Positions 22,925 through 35,800 of a stretch of DNA of 64,000 nt are shown in pieces. How positions within the stretch are numbered: the first letter of the stretch is position 1; each line of letters opens with the position of its first letter. The position numbers were made by a program, and so were the translations under genes. A model generated the notes under the pieces. That model was not told where the DNA came from. It did no database searches and saw nothing but the letters and a program-made list of their open reading frames with translations. This DNA is from Hyposmocoma kahamanoa (lineage: Eukaryota; Arthropoda; Insecta; Lepidoptera; Cosmopterigidae), in the NCBI RefSeq assembly GCF_003589595.1, contig NW_020654810.1:15184373-15248372 (forward strand). Direction: 5' to 3'.

Positions 22925-24175
22925 TATAGTGAATCTATTTTTACTAACCCATGCTAATACTCGTTGTTTTTCATTAAATCATCTGGTAAGAAATAATGAG
23001 TAATCATTGACTTACAAATAAATGGACGACGGGTCTAATACAAAAACCACGAAAAAAATGTCCCAAGTCAACCTATTCGAAATTTAAATTGTAATGTCAT
23101 CGCAGTATCGCGCTGTCAGTAGAACAAAGGAAGACTAAAGCGGAGTGTCGCGCTCTGTATACTATTTTAGCGCCTTACAAGTGCGGACACTTTTTAGCGC
23201 GGACCCGACGTCCGTATAATTGTAAGTCAATGTGAGTAATACATATAGGTACCTAACGAAAAACAAAGACAAGACCCTTGACAAATGCAGTACTGCATAC
23301 TTTAGATGTTCGATATCCCATCGTGCCCGGGAGATTTACCTCTGCTCAACAAGTTTACTATCTCCCCTGGGTCACTTCTACCACCCACACTCGCCGGGAA
23401 GTCAGGTCGGACATTCAGCTTACCCATATTTATCCAAAATGTATTAAAATGTTTATCAGCCTTTTGCAGTAACAGCAATAACGTCCTTTTTTAGTTGCTC
23501 CTGATTGTTTTGGCACGTTTTAGTTTGTACACTCTACGGGTCTCGCAAACACGGTCGTAAGCGAATTCCGACCTGGGCCGACCATGAAGCGTCCATACTT
23601 GGAAGTTAGGCCTGGCGTCCAGGTGAGCTTCTCTTGCATGGACATTCCACCCACACAAGAATCTCTTTTTCCTATCCTTTACACACTTCTTTTTCATCAG
23701 TATTGCCGCATCACACAATTTACAAACTATTTTATTATAAAGTTTATTTAATAAGATTATGTGCAGCCACTCAACATGACCCAAAGCCGCATTCAGATAA
23801 TTCAGAAGGAAAGTCCACATCTATGATATTATGACAGGAAGACTAGGTTTATTTTATCACTTTACGCTTTGTGCTCTCAAATTGTGATAATAAACATTTA
23901 TTTGATTACATGTTTTTATGTACTTACTTAAATATGGTATTTCGGTATCCCTAATTTTATTGTTAAAAATATTTGTTGCATTAAATCATGTTTTAGATAT
24001 AACTAATAAAGTCCAGTGAAGTTCAGTACTTGCGAACTAGACCTATTTAGTTTCAAAATGACACGGATTCAAAAGCTCATAATTTTTAACCCCCGGGCCT
24101 TAACTTAAAGCAATTTTTAAAGCACACATTTTGCATTCATTTTGAAAATAACAGCCCTAAGAAAAATGTATCTGT
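22925..24175. other. Intergenic, nothing recognised
   Basis: Contains a short palindrome around 23005-23240 (TTGACTTACAA.. / ..TTGTAAGTCAATG), probably the ends of an old DNA element of about 235 bp. The open frames at 23232-23834 overlap each other in several frames and on both strands and show no conserved domain. Confidence 0.35.
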
Positions 24176-24177
24176 TA

Positions 24178-24415
24178 TTGACGATCTCCGTGGCCCGTGG
24201 TATGGCTTGCACACCGGTTTTCATAATGTTGCCATCTCCGAAGTCCCGAATTAGATCCTCGGCCGGGTGAATGTAGAAAAACTAACTTTTCTATATTGTC
24301 GCGGGTCTGGGTGTGTGTAGTACCGTCGTTATTTCCGATTTCCATAACACAAATGCTCAAGTTACTTACTTTGGGATCAGCGCAACGTGTGTGATGTTGT
24401 CTAATATTAAAAAAA
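24178..24415 (+). repeat. tRNA-derived SINE, family D
   Basis: Begins GACGATCTCCGTGGCCCGTGG, which resembles lepidopteran SINEs starting GACGACCTCCGTGG. The B box region is degraded (CCGAATTAGATCCTCGGCCG). The body includes GGGTCTGGGTGTGTGTAGT. Confidence 0.5.
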
Positions 24416-26288
24416 GTTATCATACATCTACAATATTATTTTAACGGTCAATCTTCGAAATGCCTATTGCGGCATCGCGATCAAGAAAATGTAGGTACCC
24501 TTAAGATTTAGGCATACTACATTTTATGAGTGGCAGTACATGAAGTTATAGAAAGTGGTAATTTTTTAAGAGCAAATTTCAATGCTACTCGTATAAGAAT
24601 ATATCAGTTTGTATAAGTCCACGTGTGACCTACCGTACCTTTTTAGATAATTTTTGAGTCAATATAACTAATACGGTTAAAGTGATATAAATAAAAATAC
24701 CGATTTTATTATACATGTGCAGTTACATTTGACTAGTCATAATAATGGGTGTTGTTGTTTACAAACACACTCGTCTAAAGGGGTGACTGAACTATATTCA
24801 AAAGGACGTTATTGTAATCAGAAATCTGTGCCAATTTTTCCATCAGCAATTCAGCGGCGCAAAATATTTACGGTACGATGACAAATTAATGCGACACTCG
24901 CTCTTTCAGTACTGAGAATAAGAAGCCCCATTCGGACTTCAGCCCATCACCATTTATTTTGTGTTATTTTTATTATAATGAATGCACTAAAATTTTCTTC
25001 TTATTTGTCTCAAATAACAACATTTTTAAATAAACATATTTTCCTCGAAATTATGGCCGTATCGACTAAAATCATCGCATGACATGTTGAAAAATTCAAT
25101 TATTTTTAGATTTTGTAAATAAAAATTACTTAAGGTATTTTTGGTCACAATAAACTTCTTTTGGAAATATTAAGTTATTGTAACATTAAGTTTTTTAATG
25201 AATATCACGGTGTTATGCTGCCATGTATTCTATTATTTGTGAAATTACTCCACTAGTTTGTTATAATTATTCAATTAATAAAAAAGAACCAGCGCTTTCA
25301 GCATACCGTGCCTGACGCTTATTCGTTATATTTTCTTTTTAATGACTTTCAGACGTGTGTGAGGATCGTAGCAAGTCGAAGGCTGTGGTAAAAGGGCGTG
25401 GCTGTGGGAAAAAGTATCTATGTATGTATGTTAACGGCTTTCACAATTTTTACAACAAGCGTGAACAAAACTGTCACTAATACTTATTGTAAACAACAAC
25501 GGTCCAGTTACAAGTCTATTTACACTTTACTAATGAAAAATACCAAATTTTATGGCGGTGTTAAACGTCAATCAAGTGTAAAATAATGTAATTTCTGTGG
25601 AAAAAACTCGTATATCATCGTAATGGAACCTTGTTAACGTCTTGTTGATACATAAGGTGGGTATGTTTATTGTTGTATTTGTACTACAAACATGCTAGTA
25701 CTGCCAAAGTATAAGCTTAATAAAACACTGTCTTGTGTGAGCCTACGCAATTAAACTAAAATAGTTATGTCTTTTTTTTATATGCGTGTGGACAACATCA
25801 CTACGAATTTCCTTAAGTTTTTCGCTTCACAGAAATATAAAGCTTTCAATCATTCTCACCTCATGAAATAATTTTCTGGCTGTCTCATCTAAGGATGTAG
25901 TACCTATATATAAAACTTAATGGTATTCAAAATTTCTAGTGGATTTTTTTATCATTCGATCTTATACCGCTACTGAAGTTTGTGACAATTTTGTTTTATA
26001 CAAAAAGAATAGCGCTATTAAATTCAAGAAAAATTATAAAACACTGGTGATGGTTAGGAAATATTTATCAATTTTTCTACTTCACTACGGTATTATTTAT
26101 ATTTGATTTTCTTTTTTTTTATTTTGATCAGAAACTAATCTTTTCTTTAGTAATATTTTTACAACCTAATTATAGAATATTCATGGTATGTGAACACTTC
26201 TGAATGGAGTTAGGACGTATTCAATTTCCCATGGGTATATTTTAAAAACACTAAAATTTTCAACTGATGCCGTTACTGACATAATATG
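24416..26288. other. Distal 5' flank of troponin C
   Basis: AT-rich sequence without a recognised gene or element. It may contain distal regulatory sequence for troponin C, but I cannot point to sites. Confidence 0.3.
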
Positions 26289-26347
26289 ACATATATCTGT
26301 AACGGCAGTCTAGTTTTATACACTAGACTGCCGTTACAGATATATGT
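26289..26347. repeat. Perfect 26-bp hairpin, 7-nt loop
   Basis: Arm 26289-26314 (ACATATATCTGTAACGGCAG...) and arm 26322-26347 are exact reverse complements around the loop TTTATAC. It lies about 440 bp upstream of the troponin C start codon. It could be a short palindromic transposon remnant, or a small-RNA or cruciform-forming site. Confidence 0.8.
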
Positions 26348-26553
26348 AGCAGCATGTAAAAGTGAAATCCAAACAAAACAATATACAGCAATTAATATTT
26401 CGAGAGAACCATCAACTGGAGTGATTTACATCACGATTGTGACACCGCGTAGAGTAGGATAGCGTAGGGCGGGCAACGAGGTCAGGAGAAGCGGACGCTC
26501 GCAACATAAACTTTAACGCGGCTTGTTTACGTTTTTCCTGACCACGCTTCCGG

Positions 26554-26563
26554 CTAAAAATAC
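26554..26563 (+). promoter_or_regulatory. MEF2-like site upstream of troponin C
   Basis: CTAAAAATAC fits the MEF2 consensus YTAWWWWTAR at nine of ten positions, about 230 bp upstream of the start codon. MEF2 drives many insect muscle genes, which makes the site plausible. A single near-match has little weight alone. Confidence 0.3.
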
Positions 26564-26740
26564 GTAGCATCCTGCCGTTTGAGGCTCACGCGATTGGTCG
26601 GCGCGGGCGCAGGAAACCGGGAGGACACAGCGCCCGGCAAAGAGGCCGCCGACCCCTCCCCCGCACGCCGCCAAAAGCCGAATCGACCGACTCTCGTAAA
26701 ACCAGCAGAAATAACCCTGAACGCGGGAAACAGAAAACTT

Positions 26741-26745
26741 TCAGT
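26741..26745 (+). promoter_or_regulatory. Candidate initiator of troponin C
   Basis: TTTCAGTCG contains the arthropod initiator TCAGT, 43 bp before the ATG at 26786. No clear TATA box is seen 30 bp upstream. The surrounding 26450-26780 stretch is unusually GC-rich for the window, as expected of a promoter. Confidence 0.35.
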
Positions 26746-26785
26746 CGTGTTGTGCGTCTCACAGTGTTAACAAGTGACAGCAATC

Positions 26786-26803
26786 ATGGTTACAGAAGAC
26801 TGG
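26786..26803 (+). CDS. TpnC: Troponin C exon 1 (MVTEDW)
   Basis: An 18-nt coding exon from ATG to the donor GTAGGT. Insect TpnC genes commonly begin with a tiny first coding exon. The N-terminus here is a little longer and different from the common short acidic start, so the exact start codon is less certain than the rest. A stop just upstream (TGTTAACAAG) rules out extension in that frame. Confidence 0.8.
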
Positions 26804-29800
26804 GTAGGTGTCTTCAAACAAGAATTAAAACAAAAATAATTTATAAAACTAATTTTCTGTAACATGATGTTCCGAAAATTGTTGCTCAACTTTGGTTTCA
26901 TTGAATTCTTGTCATACTCTACGTAACGTAGTGTTATCAGCGTTTATTGACTTCGATTGAGAAAATATTAAAGAAAGCTGTGACCACGGTAGTAAACCGT
27001 ACGATTTGACGTCTTTTTTAGTCTATCTTATTACAGAATACTAACTATAACATAGCACTTTGAATAAAAATCAATACTCAAAGAAACTCACGCTTAAAAG
27101 GATTTTATACTAAAACTGTACAGTCGGTTTTAATTTTTAATTTCATATCTGTATCGTCAAGCATAGCAGGAGATACTGAATTAGTATATAATAAATAACA
27201 ATTAACTAAACGAGCGTCAACATACATTTTAGTCTTGGACGTTGTGAATGATGATGAAATTTAATGACAAAATTAAAACAGTAAATTCATTTATCATTTG
27301 CAGTAATTATCTGTTGTGTGTATCTACTTGCGGTACATAGAACTATAGGTTACCTCACTCTTCTCTCTAACAGTCATTTCATATATTTTTTAAATCATTT
27401 GCTCCTTACCATTATGTTAAAGAATTAACGAGAAATCTAAAGAAACTTTCAATTTAACAAACACCTTACACGCCTTAATATTACATACGTTACACCATAA
27501 CCGTTCCAGAGCGATACAGACCAATGAATCTATTTTCGTTTCAATTGCACATAAAATAAATTTACAGTCCACGTTTTACGCACGTAACTCTACGGAGAGT
27601 TTAAGAATGCCTACTCGAATTACTTGTACACTGAAATTGTTTTTTTTTTCGCTGAGAATTAAACACTGTGGTATACTTGTATTTCGTTTAATCCGACGAA
27701 GACTTTCTCATGTTTCTTTAAAACAAAAGAAATAAAAAAAAATGTTTACGTATAGAACGTTGTCAGGTATCAATTTCTCCGCGAGATACGAGAGTCGTCT
27801 GAAGAGCCAATAAACAACAGAAATTTAAAGTATATTACTCTCTTTTTCAGGCTGATGAGCTGCCACCAGAGCAAATGGCCGGTATGTACATTTTTTTCTG
27901 TTTTGCCTCAAAATGCTCCAGCGTTAGACAGTGTATGTTACAAAAATCAAATGAAATTGATTTATAAACTGCTCTACTCTTCATTTTTATCATAGTTTTG
28001 TATTTTGCTTATAGAGGATGTTACTCATCAGGTGCATTCGTTGGGCGAAATTTGACTTGAGTGTATACAAAGATCGAGCGTTCAGATCGCGAGCACGTTC
28101 TCTCGGGAGTCAAGCATTCCCTCGCGTGCTCGTCTCGAACAATTCGTTTCTAGTTAATTATCGTTAGTCGTGAAAATATTGCTCTTTCCCAGCACTTAAT
28201 ATTCGGGAAGTTACATATTTACAATCTCGATAATAATAAAGAGCGCGCGATGATCGTTTCGACAACCGCTCCAAATGTGTAGGGGAGCGTGGGGTAATAG
28301 GTACCTACTAAGGAAAATTGACAATAAAAGTCATAATTTATGCAATTTAAATTTTTATTAGTTATGAACGTACGCTTCACACATCTGGGTACTAAATAAT
28401 CACAGAAAAAATATGAAACTAAAATAAAATATTTGGTTAAAACAGAAAAAACTAAAACATGTCGTTCGCTCTCATTACCCCATAGTTCGGGAAATGGGAG
28501 CCGGTAAGAATCCCGTATGTCAAATGGGAGCTATTACATATAATCAGTCTGAAAAAAAAAATTAAAGTAATGAAATATATAAGTTTAAAAGTAATGAAAA
28601 TAAACAAGAAAGCGTTAAAGGAATATCCAGTGAATATTGCAATGGGATAAGGAGAGCCAAATCATTACCCGTGTATCATCGAATTGAAAAAGGAATAAAA
28701 CTGTAAAAACATTTCTATTTTTCTTGTGCTTAATAGTAATGCTGGAAACTTTTAAAACTTGATAGATATGGTGACGTAGCTAGTGTAAATACAATGTAGT
28801 ATCTATGCATTTTAATGCTTACCTGGGATGATGAAATTTAGCAAATTTTATAAGTGCGGAGCGAAAAACACACAATCATCTCATACGACGCGCGGTTCTA
28901 CGGGGGCGCCCACGGGACTCGAACCTTGTCGAACGTTAACGAAGACATAGGAGTGCCGTTTGCACAAATACGAGCATTGGGAAAGTCCAGTTTAACACCG
29001 CTCTCATATCTTCTCATACCCGCGGGCTCCCAATACTACACGTTTCCCTAAGCTCGCGAAAGATATACAATACATACGAATGCTAACTAACGAAAGTTCG
29101 CAAAGTGAATGCTTCCTGTTAGTACAAGTATTTTCTTTTTTTCCGGTACACGTTTATAACAAAATTGTTTTCTGGGTTGAAAAATTAGGTACTTCAAAAG
29201 TTCTAACCACAAAGCCACTTATGCCATACTTAGCCATGTACATGTACAGGTATGAGCTGGAAACTGACTATTATCCACAATATTATACAGATCTAAAACC
29301 ATTTATTTTTAAGACATTTCTAGAAACAAAGAGAGCTTGTTACAAATTAATTACCACGACACTTTTAAGACGACTCTATAATTAATAATGGTATAATGTG
29401 GAACTTAGAATTAGGGTGAAAAATTGCAACGTCGAAATTGACACCGGGCCAGAGACACAATGAACGCTGACGTAACAAAAACAGATGCGAACCGTGATAA
29501 TAAATACCGTCTCTAAAAATCGCGTGTGGGCCTAATTAATCTTCCCAAAATAGACCTTAAATCAACCGCAGAGGGCGTGGCTTCCCTATAAAAACACGGA
29601 TTGCTATTTTCGAACACACATGCTAAGTAACTAACCAGATATAAAAATAAATTGTTTGATTTTTACTCTGATTTCAAAAAGTAAAATATTTTTCGTATAG
29701 CTGTTTCATAACACGTAACGCTTGAGATGACTCAACCCATGAGGGTTTAGTAAACATTTCTTTTTTAAGCTCATACAGATTACTGTTTCTTTACTTTATT

Positions 29801-32800
29801 TACCTACTTCCGAACCCTGAGTCAGGCATTATTCCAGAATTTCACAAGGAGATAGTACATCCTCAGATGATAAATTGAACACCATTTAATCAATCAAATT
29901 CAGAAGTAACTAATGTTACATGCCATACCGTACATATGATAATGAATTCGTTTTCTTGTAAACTAGCTTTTTGCGACTGTCGCGTACAAAAATCGAAAGG
30001 ATTAGATGCGTAAACAGACGGGACTGCTGCGCCGCCGCCGTGACGAGGCGGTGACAAGCGAGTGACAACCGAACACCTGTCAGAAAGCAATGTTTTCTTT
30101 CACGAACAGCTGGTGTCGTTGTTTCGCTGTGATTAAATGTCCCAAACTTTTCAATTATTTTATATATTTAGCATTATAACTATTGTAACCTATAACTTAA
30201 ATGACAATGGCACATTAGTTATTCCTAGATGCCTACAACTTAGTTCACGTAGAATTGGTAAGCATAGTAGAACTTTACTAGTTCTATTAAACATTAGCAC
30301 AGAATCACACAGAGAAAAATCCATTTAATTCTTTACACTAATTTGTCATTGTGTTGTTAAGCTTATAGATCCCTCCATCTTTTTGGATGTCTTCAAAAAC
30401 AAAAAAAATGTTTCATAATTTGCTTTGTATAAATTTCATACGAAGTTTAAATATAAAAACCTAAGAAAGCAATTTCACATGATGGTTAAAACCTTAAACC
30501 GCTTAAAACCTTAAACTTGCTAAGAGTTTCCAAAACTAAAAAATATTTTTCATTAATTCATTTCAAAAGCATTCACACAAGAGAGATATTTACATATAAA
30601 ATATAGAATTCCATTTTACTCGTTTTACCGGAACTTTCAAAAATATGGACATTATTTGCTTTTACACAGATTTTATACTTAGTATGTAGGGTAGGTTGGT
30701 GTAAGATGGCGCACTTTTGAAACAACTAGCCATAAAAAAATTAAAATGAACAGTATCACAATCAACTGTATTTATTTTTGAGCTTTGACTAATTGGTAAT
30801 AAATGACACATTTAAATACAGCCAAATCTAAGATGTCCCGTATACTTCTCGTGTCTCCATTCCTGACAATTAGAGCATTCAATCTAGTCTTCTCCGATAG
30901 GTATATTTCTTGACACTAAGCACGTGTCCAAAACGTCTTTGTTTTACTTTTCTTTAGAGCTTTGAAAGATTTTTTAGGTATTTTGGGTGTTGGTTACTTT
31001 TTTTTCTCAACGTTGATTCTGATCTGGCATTCCTAAAGATTTTGTCACAGATCTTTTACTTTTTCCTTGGTTGAGGATCTTGCGCACTTCTGCTCTAACA
31101 GAAGGTGTCCATGATTGATTATCACTCTTCCTTTCGCGCCTTGACCGTCTGCAATTGAATAAAATAAAATCTCTACAAAGAAGTCCAAATTCCCAAACAC
31201 TCAAATAAGGTTTTGGTAAGTTGGCGCGCGCCGTCTTGTACACCCACTCAGTGCGCCAAGTTACAAATTTTGCTTTAGTAAAAAGTCGGATTTTTTTTTT
31301 TGAAGCCAATGTGAAAGACTTTTTTGATCTATAATCAAGTCGAAACACTGAATATCTGGAAATATTTTGAACGGCATTAATTTGAAATTACGATAAAATT
31401 AGATCAAAAGCAGTTAAAATCTTTGAACTTATCTGCGACCAGCGTTTTGTATCGAAATTGAATATTTATTTGCGAACACGTGTCGTATATAAACTCAAGA
31501 AACTACGACTGGCATTAGACGCGAACCTCACTCCAGAATCACTCAATAACTAATGCGCCAACTTATCGCCCGCGCCATCTTACACCAACTACCCTATACA
31601 TGATTCCGTACTAATATATACACGATTGTACAATATATTTAGGGGTAGTTCTGCAAAAGAAAATATTACGTCTTTTATTGTTTACTTTGAAGATGGTCAC
31701 AACAAGTTTCAAGATAATTTCTTGATATTCCGCTTCTCGTACCAACGTATTCGCTTGCACAAATTCAACATCAGTCTCGAGGATTGTACGCAAGTGTAAC
31801 CTGTGTACTTTGCACAAAATTGTTAATTGTAGCCTAGATTCTCAGCTGATTGAACACCGGTATTTTAGGATATCTACTCGGTCTAAGCGTATTCCACAAT
31901 TGTTTAATTTACCTCTCACAAAAAACAATGCTTCACAAAATGGACCATTATAATTGGATATCAGATTTATAATGTTGCGTATTACATAACACGCAATATT
32001 ATAAATTTCAAAAACAACACGTAACTGTAAGTGTTATTAGAAGACTGTTATCAGTTGTTGTACCGTATAAAATAAAATAAATTAAAAATAAAAATAAACT
32101 AACATCCTGTAACTTCGAAATCCTTTAAAATATCGAGATGAAACTTAGAGCATATTTTAAGCAGGTTTTTTTAAAGTGGTTACAAAATCTAAATCTATTT
32201 ATAAATGGATAGATATTTTATAGACTTTTATGGACTGTTTTTAGATTTTGGGCTTAGCGAAGTCATTTCCTCCTGTCATGTCCTGTACAGGCACGTTCCG
32301 ATGAGATTCTAGAATCATAGACAGACCCTCCTATTTTATTTATGTAATTATTTATATACGTGTAGGTAGTGGGATAATTGAACTAAGGTAGGTATATACT
32401 TAGTACACTAGTAAAACGCATTGAAGTTGAGATCCTGAAAATACTATAATCGACTAAACTTACTTTTGATATCGTTTTATCACTCTTCTTGCGCAACTTA
32501 CTAGAAATAATTTAACAAAGGAGAAATCCTACTTTTTAGAATCTTCCAAACGTTAATAATTAATTGAGTAAATGTACCGCGATGTGCAGGCGTGGCAACA
32601 TGGTTGGAAGAACGCCAATCTACCGTGGAAATTCGCCGGCATTGTTAGGTACCTACAGATTCTCGCGATTCCTTGAACACGGATTAACGTATACAATTAA
32701 CCACACCAGTACACAACATTTGCATAGCCGATTATAATGTAACACGATGACTCATATTACTACGGTTTGTATTCAGCGTACAATGTAGTCGTAGCAAACA

Positions 32801-35800
32801 GTTACAAATGCTACAAAATAGTTTTGAATTTTTCTAAAGATTTCATCTGTGCATGTAATTCAAGAAATAAACTCGAAAATTGTACAACAGAAGACTACTT
32901 GGAATATATTTGCATGGATGTGCGGGTAATACTAAAACAAAATACAATACACCCACACCTAAAGTATTGCAATGGTATGAAATGGGATAGCGTCTCGCTC
33001 GGAATTTGTCACATCGCCACCTACTCCAGTTTAATATTAAAATTTCGGGAAGCAACAATAAAGTTCCTTGCAGAATGTGTTAAGTATATCGCGCCAATAT
33101 GTGCCAAGTGCTATAAATTTACGTTAGTCCAGCAGGACAGTTAAGAATGCAAGCCAAAAACACAAATTAAATTGCAGCCTAACGCATTCTTCCAGCGGAC
33201 ACATCACAAGAAATGATTTGCTGTTACTTATTTTACTTCAGCAATGTTCAGTCATATGTTTTATGTCAGTTTTAAGCTTTGCTATGCGTATGATTACCCC
33301 ATGTATATAATTTTATTTAAAATATGATGCATCTAAGTCGGTATCTAAAGAAATGTGTAACTTTGCGTTTGATCATAAGATCGATTGTTTGATTGAATAT
33401 TTACTCCGAAAGAGTTGCTGTTGCAATGGCCTATAACTTATGTGGATATTGCGCCCCGTCTCGTCTGTAACACATAGAGGGGCCTGTGTGGGCGGGTAAT
33501 TAATAAGCAGCTAAAATCTAGAAAAAAGCAATAAAACGCACGGGCTTTGAGACAACTGCCAAGACAGCTTGACGATTAAAATTAACAACGCGACACCCGC
33601 GAAAATAAAATTTGTTTTTAAAAGAATTTTGTTGGCAAAATATCGCTGAACAGCTGCGCGGTGTTGTAGCTACGATGATTTCGATAATGTGGCTGTTGCT
33701 CGATGATAAGAAGAGAAAAATATTTTTTCAAGATGCATATCGAATTGCTGGAAACGTTCTGTGTGCTACTATGTCCTTGGTGACGCACTGTAGACTGTCA
33801 GCGGAAATAATAAAATTTGCATCAGTGAGGCAGCTTGAATTAAACGACCGGAAACGGAAAATAGGGATGTGCCGACTTCAAGCCATTTGTCCCATAATCG
33901 AGCCATAACCTTTTTGGCTATCTGTACAAAGATCAACTACAATGTTTGAAAATGGTGTTCTGTAGTCTACCTATCAGGCGAGCCATTAAAACTCCGAAGG
34001 GGTTTATTTCAGTTGCCCACTATAATTTTGTGTTTATAATAATGACGTACGCTCCAGATATAAGTAATGTTCGTACAGATTACGATAAAAACTTATTAGT
34101 AGGTACTGTTTATTCGCTATTATATGCTCGATCCCGAAAATTGTAATACACAATTTTATTGTATGTGGAAAGAGGTGAATTATTATGTTTAGTGGGTCAC
34201 ACGTAGGTATACGTAAACAACAACATATTAGGGGTTAAAGTATGAAATTGCCGTTTTATTGCAATAGGTTCTTTGAATTTTCATAGAATCTTCATGGTTT
34301 GAGGTTTTCGAATGAAACTTTTTTCAAATGGTTTCTGTGATTTTTTTTTTTTTAAATTTGAAACATTTGAATATCGACTTTCAATTGTTTTTGTTATTCA
34401 ATTTAGACAAGAAAGATGGATACTGCGAAAATTCGAGTGATTTTTGAATACGAGTTCCGACGCGGAACTAACGCGGCAGAAACAGCCCGCAATATCAATG
34501 CTGCGTTTGGAGAGGGGTCTACTAATGAACGCACCGTGCGATTTTGGTTTAAACGTTTTCGTGATGGAAATTTCGACTTAAAGAACGAGCCACGAGGAAG
34601 ACCGCCCGCCGACACAGGTGAATAACGATGAATTAAGAGAGATAGTGGAAGCCGATCCTAGTCAAACTACCCAGGAATTAGCGGCATGGTTTAACGTTAC
34701 CTTACCCACAATATTGACTCACTTGCGTCAAATCAATAAAATAAAAAAATACGAAAAATGGGTGCCTCATGATTTGACTGATCTGCAGAAAGAAACGCGT
34801 GTTGAAACTTGTGTTGCCTTGTTGAACCGGTACAGAAATGAAGGAATATTGGATCAAATTGTAACATGTGATGAAAAGTGGATTCTTTATGATAACCGGA
34901 AAATAAAAATGCAATGGCTGACCCCAGGTCAAATGCCACAACAGTGTCCTAAAGCAAAACTTACCAATAAAAAGGTAATGGTAACTGTTTGGTGGTCTCA
35001 GCATGGTGTTATTCACTATAGTTTTCTCCGATCTGGTCAAGCAATAACGGCAGATGTCTATTGTGCCGAACTCCGAACCATGTTGACAAAACTAGCAGTA
35101 AAACAGCCCCGACTCATGAATCGATCTTCACCATTATTGCTCCACGACAACGCGAGACCTCACACAGCACGAGAAACCATTTTGACCCTTCAGGAACTGC
35201 AGTTAGAAACCATTCGTCATCCTCCGTATTCACCAGACCTTGCTCCAACGGACTACCATTTTTTTCGTGATTTGGACAATTATCTACGTGACAAGAAGTT
35301 TTCTTCCCAGGAGGCAGTACAAAATGCCTTCACACAGTTTGTGCAGTCTAGATCGTCGGAGTTCTATCGCAAAGGCATTAATAACCTTCCCATTAGACGG
35401 CAGCAATGTATAGATAATAATGGCAACTGTTTTGATTAAATAAATTTGTTAAAAATTTAAAAAATAAACAATTTAGATTTTCAGTACAAATCGGCAATTT
35501 CATACTTTAACCCCTATTAATAATTACAACAACATAATTAAGTTCAAATGCCAGAAAATGGGATCCGAGTCTCATTATTCTGAACACGGTTCGACATTTT
35601 TTTTCACTGCAGTGAATGTTTTGGCATAGTTTCTAACACAGAAATATTTTATGGCATAAGTATGGTTTATTCGAAAATATTATCATAAAATAATTATTAC
35701 ACACACTTTTGGAGAAGTTTCTTTTTTTTATATGTTTATCCTGGCGTCTGTTTCCCATATAATTTATGTTGCTGAATATTCGGTTTCAGCAAAATTACTT

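Noticed and set aside
26579..26783. GC-rich frames over the troponin C 5' region
   Set aside because: These are in the promoter/5' UTR. The real start (26786) is out of this frame and supported by the exon chain.
32767..33144. 125-codon open frame in troponin C intron 2
   Set aside because: It starts without ATG, has no recognisable domain, signal peptide or splice context, and lies in AT-rich intron. Conservation or RNA evidence would be needed.
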